Below are positions 23,197 through 32,297 of a stretch of 64,000 nt of DNA, one piece after another. The translations under genes were made by a program, and so were the position numbers. Source of the stretch: Schaalia odontolytica (GTDB taxonomy: Bacteria; Actinomycetota; Actinomycetes; Actinomycetales; Actinomycetaceae); the NCBI RefSeq assembly GCF_009730335.1, contig NZ_CP046315.1, positions 1-64,000 on the forward strand. The letters are read 5' to 3'. A model generated the notes under the pieces. It saw only the letters and a list, made by a program, of their open reading frames with translations, was not told the origin of the DNA and did no database searches. Position 1 is the first letter of the stretch. Every line of letters starts with the position of its first letter.

Positions 23197-25191
23197 TCAG
23201 GAGCCGGGCGCAATAGGGATCGCGCGGACCTGGGTGGCCTTCACGCTCGCCCAGAGGCGATCACCGACGCCGAGGCCCAGCTCGGACCACGCGGAGGCGG
23301 TGACTCGGGCACTCACCGACACACCCTCCGCGAGCGCGACGCGCACGCTCACGAGGGAGCCATCGACATCGATGCCCGCGACGACGCCGGGCAGGACGGA
23401 ACGCGGCGAGGCGTGGGCCTCCTCGCGGGACAGGGCCACGGCCTCGGGCGGGAAGGTGAGGGCGACGCGCGCTGACTCCTCGCCAGGGGCAACGCTGTCG
23501 CAAGCCGCCCACAGCGCTCCCTCGCCGACGCGCACGCCAACCATGCCGGGTCCGCCAATCGCCTCGCCGGTGACGATGTTAAGACCCGCCAGGCGGGCCG
23601 CGAACACCGAGGAGGGCGAGGCGAGGATGCGCGCGGGTTCCCCTTCCTCGACAACGCGGCCGTCCCCCATGACGATCATGCGCGAGGCCAGGGCCAGGAC
23701 CTCGGCAATGTCGTGAGAGACGAGGAGGGTGGTGATGCCCGACTGGCTCAGGCGTTCGCGCAAGACGGCGGAGACCTGGGCGGTGGCCTCGACGTCGAGG
23801 GCGGCTGTGGGTTCGTCGAGGATGAGCACGTCGGGCCGGAAGGCAAGGGCTCGGGCGATGGCGACGCGGGCGGCCTGCCCGCCGGAGAGGTCGGAGGCGC
23901 GCCTGTGGGCGAGGTCGGCGATGCCGACGGCGCGCAGCTGGTCGGTGGCGGTGGCCCGGGCCTGGGCGCGTCCGACGCCGCGCACCCGCAGCGGGAACGC
24001 GACGTTGGCGAGGACGCTCATGTGCGTGAAGATGCGGGGCGCCTGGGAGACCATGGCGACGCCGCGTCGGCGCGCGGGCACGAACGTCTCGGCATCGTCA
24101 ACGACTCGCTCGCCGATACGGGCGCTGCCCTCATCGAGGCGTAGCGTTCCGGCAATCACCTGGGCGAGCGTGGACTTTCCGGCACCGTTATGGCCGACGA
24201 TGGCCGTCACCAAGCCGGGGCGAAGCGGCGCATCCACATTCCAGCCGCGCTCGGTGATGGTTCCGGTGACGCGCACGTCGGCGCCCGCATCGGATTCACG
24301 GGAAGCCGCGGCTGTGTCCGCGGGAGCATCCACGTATGGAGCACCGGCGGCCTCGGAAGCGAAAGTACGCCCCGACCTCGTCGAACGGATGAGGGCCGCG
24401 AGGCGCCCCCACGGGGTTTCCGTGAGCGCGACGACAAGGGCGGCAACGCCGAGGAGCACCACGCCGAGCGCGAGGGCGAGGTCCGCGTCGGACTCGCGGG
24501 CCAAGTAGATCTGGAGGGGCATCGTGCGGGTCACGCCCTGCATGGACCCGGCGAAGGTGAGGGTCGCGCCGAATTCACCGAGGCAGCGGGCAAGCGCGAG
24601 GGCGGCGCCGCGACCAAGGCCGGGCAGGACCGTTGGCAGGGTGATCTGCCAGAAGACGCGCGAAGGCGAGGCTCCCAGGGAGGAGGCCATCTCGTCGAGC
24701 CCCTGTTCGCGAGAACGTAGCGCAGATTCGAGGGTGACGATGAGGAAGGGGAGGGACACGAAGACCTGGGCGATGACGACGGCGGTCGTCGTGAAGGCGA
24801 TGTCGAGGCCGGCACCGCCGAGCAGCGCGCCGAGCGTAGAGCGCCTGCCGAAGGCGGCGAGGAGCGCGATGCCGGCGACGACAGGGGGGAGGGAGAGGGG
24901 CAGCGCGACGAGGATGCGGGCAGCACGCACGCCCCGCCAGGAGCGCGAAAGGACGAGGGCCGCGGGAACACCGAGAATGAGGTCGATGCCGAGCGCCATC
25001 ACGCAGGTGCGCATCGACAGGCCGAGGGCTGCGGCCGCCTCGGGGGTCGCGAGGGTTGCTCCCAGGGTCACCCAGTTGACGCGCCCCAGCATGAAGGCCA
25101 GAGGTAGGAGCAGGAAACACAGGGCAAGCGCACCGAGGCCCCCCGCCCAGATGGGCAGGGGGCTCACGGCGGGGGTTCGACGCGATGTCAC
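23197..25191 (-). CDS. modBC: Molybdate ABC transporter, fused permease-ATPase
   Basis: 664 residues joining two usual subunits. Residues 1 to about 250 are a ModB-type permease (PLSLPPVVAGIALLAAFGRR; EMASSLGASPSRVFWQITLP is the EAA loop). After a linker comes a ModC ATPase: Walker A GHNGAGKS, signature LSGGQAARVAIARAL, Walker B VLILDEPTAALD. The C-terminus carries a MOP-like molybdate-binding domain (VDGSLVSVRVALAEGVSVSA). The gene starts 9 bp after modA, so the two form an operon that supplies molybdate for the cofactor genes downstream in the window. Confidence 0.9.
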   Translation of the reverse strand: MTSRRTPAVSPLPIWAGGLGALALCFLLLPLAFMLGRVNWVTLGATLATPEAAAALGLSMRTCVMALGIDLILGVPAALVLSRSWRGVRAARILVALPLSLPPVVAGIALLAAFGRRSTLGALLGGAGLDIAFTTTAVVIAQVFVSLPFLIVTLESALRSREQGLDEMASSLGASPSRVFWQITLPTVLPGLGRGAALALARCLGEFGATLTFAGSMQGVTRTMPLQIYLARESDADLALALGVVLLGVAALVVALTETPWGRLAALIRSTRSGRTFASEAAGAPYVDAPADTAAASRESDAGADVRVTGTITERGWNVDAPLRPGLVTAIVGHNGAGKSTLAQVIAGTLRLDEGSARIGERVVDDAETFVPARRRGVAMVSQAPRIFTHMSVLANVAFPLRVRGVGRAQARATATDQLRAVGIADLAHRRASDLSGGQAARVAIARALAFRPDVLILDEPTAALDVEATAQVSAVLRERLSQSGITTLLVSHDIAEVLALASRMIVMGDGRVVEEGEPARILASPSSVFAARLAGLNIVTGEAIGGPGMVGVRVGEGALWAACDSVAPGEESARVALTFPPEAVALSREEAHASPRSVLPGVVAGIDVDGSLVSVRVALAEGVSVSARVTASAWSELGLGVGDRLWASVKATQVRAIPIAPGS

Positions 25192-25200
25192 GTATCGATG

Positions 25201-26001
25201 TTACTTCGCGGCCGGGGTGAAGCCAGCGTTTTCGAGGACCTCCTGACCGTCGGCGGAGAGGACCAGGTCGATCCACTTCTGTCCGAGGTCCTTCTTGGTC
25301 GAGGCGCTCACGAGAGCGATCGGGTACTTGTTGACGGCCTCGCCCGCACCCTGGATCTCGACGGTGTCGACGGCGTCGCCTTCGGCGAGGGCGTCGGTCT
25401 TGTAGACGATTCCAGCGTCGGCCTGGCCGGAGGAGACCTTGCCGCGCACGTCGGTGACGGCCTGTTCCTCGGAAACGGGGTTGAGGGTCACGCCGAGCTT
25501 CTCGGTGAGGGTCTTGGTGAGCTTGCCACATGGAACCTCAGGGGCGCAGATCACGAGCTTGGCACCCTCGAGCGAGGAGTCGAGGCCGGTGATGCCGGCG
25601 GGGTTGCCGGGCGTGGTGATGAGGGTGAGGGTGTTGGTGACGAAGATGGTCTGCGCATCAACCTGAGAGGCGTCGGCGGCCTTCTTCATGGTGGACTCGT
25701 TGGCGGTGGCCAGGACGTCAACATCCGCGCCCTCGCCGAGCTGGGTCACCAGGTCCTGGGAGCCCGCGAAGTTGAAACGCACGTCCACGCCGGGGTTGGC
25801 GGCCTCGAAGGTCTTCTCAAGCTCACCGAAGGTCTCGGTCAGCGAGGCGGCGGCGTAGACGTTGAGGACGGTCTGCTCGGCGGCGGGCTGGGTCGCGGGC
25901 GCCGAGGACGTGGAGTCAGCAGCGGGGGTAGAGCCGCCAGTGCAGGCGGCGAGGGCCAGGGCGGCGGCGCCGAGGACGGGAAGGATGCGAAGGGAACGCA
26001 C
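25201..26001 (-). CDS. modA: Molybdate-binding lipoprotein
   Basis: 266 residues. The signal peptide ends in the lipobox ALAAC, so the mature protein is a membrane-anchored lipoprotein. The ModA fold follows: LNVYAAASLTETFGELEKTF, DVLATANESTMKKA and DAGIVYKTDALA. It captures molybdate or tungstate for ModBC. The GTG start at 26001 has an AAAGGAGAG site. It is first in the modA-modBC operon; a promoter probably lies within 26010-26100 on the minus strand. Confidence 0.95.
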   Translation of the reverse strand: MRSLRILPVLGAAALALAACTGGSTPAADSTSSAPATQPAAEQTVLNVYAAASLTETFGELEKTFEAANPGVDVRFNFAGSQDLVTQLGEGADVDVLATANESTMKKAADASQVDAQTIFVTNTLTLITTPGNPAGITGLDSSLEGAKLVICAPEVPCGKLTKTLTEKLGVTLNPVSEEQAVTDVRGKVSSGQADAGIVYKTDALAEGDAVDTVEIQGAGEAVNKYPIALVSASTKKDLGQKWIDLVLSADGQEVLENAGFTPAAK

Positions 26002-26343
26002 TCGTCTCTCCTTTTGTGGGGGGATGGAACGCGTTTAATCTAACAAGGGGCATGATCGCCTCGCAACGGTTCGTCAGAGCGCGCCCAAATTGTTACTTTT
26101 GCTTTTAATTTCGAGGAAAGCCAGAAAATTATTTAACTTGCTTTCACCCATAATAAAACAGGGTAAGTCGCCACACTCAGGCCACTCCAATCGCATATCA
26201 ACACACTCGAACATCCAGACACCCCTTTTCCCTCGGGCGACGCGCACACAAAATCACCTCACATTCATGCCCGCCCTCAGCCCCGCCTCCACAGCAGGAA
26301 GGGACTAGGATCACATTCGTACGCATCATTATCGGAGGACACC
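26002..26343. promoter_or_regulatory. Divergent modA/mogA control region
   Basis: 342 bp without a gene and noticeably AT-rich for this genome (26090-26160 especially). It must hold the modA promoter on the minus strand and the mogA promoter on the plus strand, whose ribosome site is GGAGG at 26335-26339. I see no clear ModE-type site. Confidence 0.4.
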
Positions 26344-26856
26344 ATGCCTAAGCCCGTCGACTACGACCTCAGCCAGATCAGCGCCCATGTCATCACCTAT
26401 TCCGACCGCATCCAGCGCGGCACGAAGGAGGACCGGGCGACCCCCGCCTGCACGGCAGCGCTCGCCGAGGCAGGCCTGGGCCCAGTGACGGTCGCGGCGA
26501 TCCCCGAAAGCGCCGACATCCTCGAGACGGAGATTCGCGACGCGCTCGAGGCCGGCGCACGCTTCATCCTCATCCTGGGTGGCTCGGGTTTCGGCGTGGG
26601 CAACTACGCACCCGAGGTTGTCCGCTCGATCGTCGAGGTCGAGATCCCGGGCATCGCCGAGCAGATCCGCGCCCACGGCCTCGCCAACACACCCCTGTCG
26701 GGTCTGTCCCGAGAGGTCGTCGGCGTGACCGCGCGCGACTCCTCGGGCGCACTCATCATCTCCTCTCCCGGCTCGCGAGGCGGCGCGCTCGACACCCTTG
26801 AGGTGGTCACGCCGCTACTCCCCGCGATCTTCCACCAGCTCGACGAACAGCGCTAA
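26344..26856 (+). CDS. MogA/MoaB family molybdopterin adenylyltransferase
   Basis: 170 residues of the MoCF_biosynth fold: AHVITYSDRIQRGTKEDRAT, RFILILGGSGFGVGNYAPEV (the GGTG-type loop, here GGSG) and GALIISSPGSRGGALDTLEV. It activates molybdopterin by adenylation before MoeA inserts molybdenum. A second paralogue lies at 48757-49248. Ser in the GGSG loop and the altered start make this the more divergent copy. It is monocistronic, next to the modA promoter. Confidence 0.87.
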   Translation: MPKPVDYDLSQISAHVITYSDRIQRGTKEDRATPACTAALAEAGLGPVTVAAIPESADILETEIRDALEAGARFILILGGSGFGVGNYAPEVVRSIVEVEIPGIAEQIRAHGLANTPLSGLSREVVGVTARDSSGALIISSPGSRGGALDTLEVVTPLLPAIFHQLDEQR

Positions 26857-26893
26857 TCCAACAAGCAGCATTGAAAGAGGCCTCGGCTCGTTA

Positions 26894-26997
26894 GTGTCCG
26901 GGGGCGGCGGCAAGGCCTGGCCGGGCTTCGAGATCGATCGCTCCGAGCCGTAGGCTCGAGTGTGGCGATCTCGCGGGCGGCCGCCGCCCCCGGACAC
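26894..26997. repeat. H-family long hairpin, copy H1
   Basis: 104 nt. The outer stem GTGTCCGGGGGCGGCGG/complement is 17 bp and perfect. Inside are CGAGATCG/CGATCTCG and a tip CGAGCC-GTA-GGCTCG. The segment GGCCTGGCCGGGCTTCGAGA is shared with copies H2 and H3, whose outer stems differ but remain paired. Confidence 0.7.
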
Positions 26998-27128
26998 CAG
27001 AAACGAACGAGGCCGCGGCGCAACAGCGCCGAGACCGCCGCCCCCGGACACCAGAAACGAACGAGGCCGCGGCGCAACAGCGCCGAGACCGCCGCCCCCG
27101 GACACCAGAAACGAACGAGGCCGCGGCG
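26981..27128. repeat. 54-bp tandem repeat, 2.7 copies
   Basis: Units start at 26981, 27035 and 27089. Each begins with the right arm of the H1 hairpin (CCGCCGCCCCCGGACAC) and contains ACGAGGCCGCGG, a one-base variant of the dispersed 12-mer. The reading frames through it give repetitive peptides and are not genes. Confidence 0.85.
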
Positions 27129-27144
27129 CGCGCCACGGCCTCGT
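27115..27144 (-). terminator. Terminator of the broken MBL gene
   Basis: ACGAGGCCG (27115-27123) and CGGCCTCGT (27136-27144) form a perfect 9-bp stem directly after the minus-strand stop at 27158. The right arm is an exact 12-mer copy. Confidence 0.55.
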
Positions 27145-27157
27145 CGTGGTCGGAAGG

Positions 27158-28663
27158 TCAGCCCCGGCGACGCAGGAGTGCCACGCCTCCGGCAAGAACG
27201 ACCAACAGCACGCCACCGCTGATCGCCCACCACCGGGTCGGAGACGGCGTCGACGAGCCGGACACAGAGGTCACCGTACCGTCGGCTTCCTTCTGCTCGA
27301 TGAGGGCGCCGGTCGCGTCGAAGTGGTAGGAGACGCCGTCAATGTCGAGCCATTGATCGGCCACGGCCGAGGCGGAATCGTTGAAGTAGTAGCGCCTGCC
27401 CGAGGGGCCGTCGTACCAGCCGGTTGTCGCGGCGGGGCGGCCCGCCTTGAACCACCACGCGCGCGGCGTTTCGGACTCGTACTCGTGCCCCCACTCGGAG
27501 TTCGCGACTCCGTCGTAGGTGATGCCGTCAGCACTAAACTCGCAGACCAGGGCGGGAACCTCGATCGAGTCCCAGATGTCACCCATCGGGAACCACTGAG
27601 TGTCACCGTGCAGCACGAGGAAGGACAGGCGGTCCGGGCTATCGTCGGCCTGGCCGGTCTGGATGATCGCTCCGGGGTGCAGTTTGGCCATGAAGGGGAT
27701 CGAGTTTGATGACTCGGCGCCGTGGTGTCCGGCCTTGAGCATGTCGACCTCGCCGACCTCATCGGCGATGCGGTCCTCGAAGCCGTTGGGGGTCTCCCAG
27801 TCGGACTCGGTACTCATGAGGTCGGAGGCCAGGAAGGCGGTGTGCCCGTTGGCGGTGACCTTCACGCCCCATCCCATGAGGTTTGCATCGGTCGTGCCCT
27901 GCGTCTTGTAGTATTCGGCGTTGTCGAAGGGGATCAGCTGAATGTCCGCGTCGCCCAGCGTGACATGCGTATCGAAGCCCTGGAGGCGTTGAATGAAGGT
28001 CGCGCCGTAGCTGTCGACCGCCCAATTCGCGGCGTTGACGAGGTGGTCGTAGACGTATTGGTTGTCCCACAGGCCGTTCTCGTCGGTGATCCAGGCGTCG
28101 GAGTATTCGGGGCTGAGGATGACCTTCGGACAATACTTGTAGATGATCTCGTCGGCGTTGGCAATGTGGTCGGAGTGGGCGTGGGTGCCCAGGTAGAAGG
28201 CCACGTTCGTATCGTTGACGCCCTGGTCGTCGAGCTACTGCAGGAGCCATTCGGTGCTGGTGTTCGTGGCGGCGGCCGTGCCGGAGCGCACGGGGTAACG
28301 CGGGTCGGAGCCGTCGGGCAGGTCCGCGTCCTCGCCGCCATCAATGATGCCGTACCAGTCGCCGCTCTTGATGAGGATCGCGTCAGACGATCCCGAGGAC
28401 AGGACGAAGATCTTCGTCTGCTCGCTCATACTGGACGCGAAGGTCAGGGTGGAGGCACTCACGGACGAGGCCTCGACGGACTTCGAGTTCGCCAGTGCGA
28501 GGGTCGTACCGGGCACCCAGGACAAGCCAGACTGAGAGTCCGACTGGGCCCCGCTCTGGGCGTCGTCAGCGCGGGCGGTGCCGACGAGGGTGAGGGACGA
28601 GGCCGCGGCAGCCGCGACGGTCATCGTCAGGGCCGCTGCAAGGCGGGGACGAAGGAACGTCAT
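27158..28663 (-). pseudogene. MBL-fold surface protein interrupted by an in-frame TAG
   Basis: The frame starts with a signal peptide (MTFLRPRLAAALTMTVAAAA, at 28663) and continues through KIFVLSSGSSDAILIKSGDW and DGSDPRYPVRSG to a TAG at 28235-28237. The same frame resumes with LDDQGVNDTNVAFYLGTHAH (metal motif HAHSDH) and runs to a C-terminal membrane segment with RRRG. The intact paralogue at 28776 has sense codons across this point and no shift is needed, so one nonsense change splits the gene. Two cell-wall-binding-like repeats precede the anchor. Two fragments could be made, but neither has signal peptide and metal site together. Likely recently inactivated. Confidence 0.75.
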
Positions 28664-28775
28664 GAGTGGCCTTTCGCTCAGGATCTGTCCCCTCACACTA
28701 CAACCGGCAAGCGCCGCCCACCTGCGTCGATACGCGGCTGGCGGCGCTTTGTGAGGATGGTCGCCGGGGCCTCAA

Positions 28776-30773
28776 TCAGGAGGCGTAGCCGACCCAGCGT
28801 CCCGACAGGGAGAAGGTCGAGGAGCGACCGTCGATCTCCTGCGTACCGGTGGCCATGGCGCCCGTGTCACCCAGGTAGTACCAAGCGCCACCGTCCAGGA
28901 TCCAGCCCGTGGCCATGGCACCGCTGCCGGTCAGGTAGTACCAAGAGCCACCACCGTTCAGCCAGCCGGTGAGCATTGCGCCCGACGAACGCAGGAAGTA
29001 CCACTTGCCATCCACCTGCGCCCAGCCGGTTGCCATTGCGCCGGTCGTTGCGTCCAGGTAGTACCAGGTGCCACCGTCATTCATCCAGCCGGTGACCATC
29101 GCGCCCGAAGAGTTTAGGAAGTACCACTGACCGCCGATCTGTTTCCATCCGGTGACCATCGCGCCGGTCGCACCGTTCAGGTAGTACCAGGTGCCGCCAT
29201 CGTTGAGCCAGCCGAGGGCTGCGCGCCCGCCGTTCAGGTAGTACCACGAGCCGCCGATGAGGCTCCAGCCAGTGCCCGCGAGGTACCCTGCGGAATCCAG
29301 GTAGTACCAGGCCTTGCCATCGTGGATCCACCCGGTCGCCATGGCGCCCGTCGCGTCCATCCAGTACCACTGGCCGCCGTCATACACCCAGGTGCTGGCC
29401 TCAGCGGAGGGCTTGCCGGCGAAGTAGTACCAGGATCCGCTCGACCCCTTCCACCAGCCGGTCGTGGCCGCGGGTCGGCCGCCCTTGAACCACCAGGCGC
29501 GTGGATTTTCCAGGCCGTACTCATGCCCCCAGGACGCGGCGGACAGATCGTTGTATGAAATGCCGGAAGGGGCGAAAGTCGCGATGAGCGAGGGAATGTG
29601 CCCGCTCGACCAGAGGTCCATCATCGGCACCCACGACGAATCTCCATGAATGACGCTCTCAGTCAGATTGTCGGGGATATACCACTCCGGCCCGGTCTGG
29701 GCGATCATGGAAGGACTCAGTGCCTTCATGAAGGCACTCGAATTCGAGCTCGGCAGGCCATGGTGACCGGCCTTGAGCATGTCGACGTGCCCAACAATCG
29801 GAGCAATACGGTCCTCGTAACCACCACGAGTCTCCAGGTCGGCGGCCAGGTAGGCGGAATGCCCGAAGGCACTCACCTTCGCGGTATATGCGATGAGGTT
29901 CGCATCGCGCACGCCGGTCTTCTTGTAGTTTTCAGCCGGATCCGTGGGGATGATCTGAACATCCATATCACCCAGCGTGATGTGGGTGTTGTAGTCCTTG
30001 ATGTTCTGCACGATCGAGGCTCCGTACGCACCCTGAGCCCATCGCGCGGCCGCCATCATGTTGTCGTAGATCCACTGGTTGTCCCACAGGCGGGACTTAT
30101 CCGTGATCCACGCATCGGAATACTCGGGGCTGAGAATGACCTTCGGACGGAACTTCTTGATGATCTCATCCGCGTTGTCGATGTGGTCGGAGTGGGCGTG
30201 CGTTCCCAGGTAGAACGCGAGGTTCGAGGAGGTGACGCCATGGTTAGACATGTAGCCAAGCACCCAGTCCGTATCGCCGAGAGCAGCATTTTCAACTCCC
30301 TCTCGCAGCGGGTAACGCGGATCCTTGCCATCCGGAGCCCCAACACCCTCCGCGCCGTCGATCATGGCGAAGACGCCGCGAGACTCGAGCAAGATGGCAT
30401 CCGCAGAACCCGTCGTCGTGAGGACATGAATGCGGGTGGGGCCGTTGGTGCCGGGGAAGGTGTAGACCTGCGCGTCGATGCCGTCCACGCTTTCTTCCTC
30501 GGACGAGGCCGTGGCCTCGTCTGCGGAATCCGCGGATTCGGCGGCATCGGAAGCATCAGCACCGTCCGAGGCCGCACGGTCCTGCGCGGTGTCGGGGGCG
30601 GAAACGCCGGAGTCGGAGCTCAACGCATCGAGGTCGGTAGACTCCATGTCGCCATGCATGTTCTGGCCATCTGTCGGAGCGGCGGCAGTGGCGGGAGCGA
30701 GGGAGGCGACAAGAATTCCTGACAATACGGTCAGTCCGAGTCGCTGCCACAGTTGTCCGTGACGAAGATTCAT
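28776..30773 (-). CDS. Secreted MBL-fold hydrolase with choline-binding-type repeats (Pce-like)
   Basis: 665 residues: signal peptide (LGLTVLSGILVASLAPATAA), acidic Ser/Ala/Glu linker, metallo-beta-lactamase domain (GSADAILLESRGVFAMIDGA; LGTHAHSDHIDNADEI; MLKAGHHGLPSSNS), and about ten C-terminal repeats of roughly 20 residues (GWLNDGGTWYYLNGATGAMV and so on) of the choline/glucan-binding type. The order and motifs resemble pneumococcal Pce/CbpE, a teichoic-acid phosphorylcholine esterase; whether this host decorates its surface with phosphorylcholine is not shown. The ATG at 30773 gives the signal peptide. A broken paralogue lies directly downstream. Confidence 0.82.
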   Translation of the reverse strand: MNLRHGQLWQRLGLTVLSGILVASLAPATAAAPTDGQNMHGDMESTDLDALSSDSGVSAPDTAQDRAASDGADASDAAESADSADEATASSEEESVDGIDAQVYTFPGTNGPTRIHVLTTTGSADAILLESRGVFAMIDGAEGVGAPDGKDPRYPLREGVENAALGDTDWVLGYMSNHGVTSSNLAFYLGTHAHSDHIDNADEIIKKFRPKVILSPEYSDAWITDKSRLWDNQWIYDNMMAAARWAQGAYGASIVQNIKDYNTHITLGDMDVQIIPTDPAENYKKTGVRDANLIAYTAKVSAFGHSAYLAADLETRGGYEDRIAPIVGHVDMLKAGHHGLPSSNSSAFMKALSPSMIAQTGPEWYIPDNLTESVIHGDSSWVPMMDLWSSGHIPSLIATFAPSGISYNDLSAASWGHEYGLENPRAWWFKGGRPAATTGWWKGSSGSWYYFAGKPSAEASTWVYDGGQWYWMDATGAMATGWIHDGKAWYYLDSAGYLAGTGWSLIGGSWYYLNGGRAALGWLNDGGTWYYLNGATGAMVTGWKQIGGQWYFLNSSGAMVTGWMNDGGTWYYLDATTGAMATGWAQVDGKWYFLRSSGAMLTGWLNGGGSWYYLTGSGAMATGWILDGGAWYYLGDTGAMATGTQEIDGRSSTFSLSGRWVGYAS

Positions 30774-30848
30774 GAGCACGCCTTGAGTGGGATGGGTCAC
30801 TAGATGCTTACTAGCTAAACCTACACCCAAAAGCGCATTACTCACAAA

Positions 30849-31481
30849 TCAGTTGCTCAGAAATGTCTCCCACCAGGCCACATCTTCGGGGGTATCAATG
30901 TCCCGGCATGCGTCGGCGCTCACGCTCACTCGCTCGACGTCGAGGGCGCGCAATACCCGGCGCACGCCCACGCCCCGAACCGAGCCGTAGGCGGCCACGG
31001 CCTCGTCGATGGCGCGGCGCAGGGAGGCGGCCCGGTAGACGCCCATCAGGTACTGGTCGAAAGGCTCGGGGTCCCCGCCCCGCACGATGCGCCCCTCGAC
31101 CCCCTCCCTCAACGCGGGTTCGAGGAGAGCGGGCAGGAAAGCACCCACGCCTGGAGCATCAACGGAAACAACCACGACGAGGACGTCGTCACCGACGCCG
31201 AGCGCGCGCAAGCCCGCGTCGATACCGGCAAGAGGACCACCGCTCGGCGGATCCTCAAGGGTACGCAGGACGCCGTCGGGGACACGCACGGCGGGCGGCA
31301 CGACAGCCACGCAACCCGCGCCGCACGCTTCCAGCAACGCCCCGCAGACGCGGTCGATCAGGCGCTCACCACCCAGCATCAGATCCGCCTTGGAGACGCC
31401 ACCCAGGCGCTCTCCCCCACCGCCACCGACAACGATCGCGGCAGCGTCAGCGCGCGGGGCGACCACGGGACTCAGCCCCAC
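30849..31481 (-). CDS. mobA: Molybdenum cofactor guanylyltransferase-like NTP transferase
   Basis: About 210 residues. The nucleotide-binding loop AIVVGGGGGERLGGVSKADL, then LEDPPSGGPLAGIDAGLRAL and the VSVDAPGVGAF strand, match MobA, which transfers GMP to molybdopterin to make the bis-MGD form used by NarG. The first Gly-rich loop has Gly where many MobA proteins have LAGG. Start uncertain: GTG at 31481 overlaps the moeB stop, with another GTG at 31466. Last gene of the nar-moa operon. Confidence 0.82.
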   Translation of the reverse strand: MGLSPVVAPRADAAAIVVGGGGGERLGGVSKADLMLGGERLIDRVCGALLEACGAGCVAVVPPAVRVPDGVLRTLEDPPSGGPLAGIDAGLRALGVGDDVLVVVVSVDAPGVGAFLPALLEPALREGVEGRIVRGGDPEPFDQYLMGVYRAASLRRAIDEAVAAYGSVRGVGVRRVLRALDVERVSVSADACRDIDTPEDVAWWETFLSN

Positions 31482-32296
31482 GGCGCGAAAGTCAGCACGT
31501 CGGCACGCTGCGTCGCCGCATCCGTCATGAGGACGCGCCCGATCAGCGGCTCGCCAAAGCCCACCAGCAACTTGATCGCCTCCGTCGCCATCGCGGTGCC
31601 CGCCTGGCCGACCACGGGACCGAGCACACCAACCTTCGGCGAGGCCGGGGTCGTCCCGGGGGCAGGCTTGACCGGGTGCAGGCTCCGCAGCGTCAGCGAC
31701 GGCACGGGGGCCGGCGCCGCAGACCAGAATACGCTCACCTGGAAGGCCATCGACACGACCGTGCCCCACACCAGCGGAACACCGGAATCTGCACAGTAGT
31801 CCGCCACCAGGTACTTCGAGTCGAAGCTATCCGTGCACTCGACGATCAGGTCCCACTCGCGGCCATGCTCATCCAGCCACTCGCGGGTCACGTGCCCGTA
31901 GCGCTCAAAGCGCACCGAGGAATTCAGCCCGCTCAAGTGACGCACCGCGGAATCCGGCTTCGGATCCCCCACGTCACCCTCACCATGCAGGAGCTGACGC
32001 TGAAGGTTCGACACCTCGACCACGTCGGAATCGCAGATACCGATCGTCCCGATGCCCGCCGCCGTCAGGTACAGGAGGACGGGCGAGCCGAGGCCGCCCG
32101 CGCCCACCACAAGCACGCGTGCGGCCGCCAGGCGCGCCTGGCCGGCCTCACCAATACCGGACACCAGCCAATTGCGACGGAAACGTTCCAGCGCGGGGTC
32201 CCCGGCCTCGTACGGGCCGGGCTCATTGATCAGCGGAAGCGCGACGGTGCGCCCCGAGACGGCCGCATCACGGGAACAAGGATTGCCGATCGTCAT
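31472..32296 (-). CDS. moeB: MoeB/ThiF-type adenylyltransferase
   Basis: 274 residues, without the C-terminal rhodanese domain found in many actinobacterial MoeB proteins. The Rossmann loop VLVVGAGGLGSPVLLYLTAA, NLQRQLLHGEGDVGDPK and ECTDSFDSKYLVAD show an E1-like enzyme that adenylates the MoaD C-terminal glycine. The region that normally has a cysteine (a CAEAGVLG-like motif) reads PASPKVGVLGPVVGQAGTAM, so cysteine and the CxxC zinc ligands are missing. It starts 1 bp after moaE ends and overlaps mobA. Confidence 0.88.
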   Translation of the reverse strand: MTIGNPCSRDAAVSGRTVALPLINEPGPYEAGDPALERFRRNWLVSGIGEAGQARLAAARVLVVGAGGLGSPVLLYLTAAGIGTIGICDSDVVEVSNLQRQLLHGEGDVGDPKPDSAVRHLSGLNSSVRFERYGHVTREWLDEHGREWDLIVECTDSFDSKYLVADYCADSGVPLVWGTVVSMAFQVSVFWSAAPAPVPSLTLRSLHPVKPAPGTTPASPKVGVLGPVVGQAGTAMATEAIKLLVGFGEPLIGRVLMTDAATQRADVLTFAPWG

Positions 32297-32297
32297 C

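Noticed and set aside
26815-27216. Repetitive minus-strand frame with RPRSFLVSGGGG repeats
   Set aside because: Produced by the 54-bp non-coding tandem repeat; it overlaps the mogA end and hairpin H1.
28235-28237. TAG as a recoded amino acid (pyrrolysine-type)
   Set aside because: The paralogue has no special residue here and no recoding machinery is suggested; a nonsense mutation is simpler.
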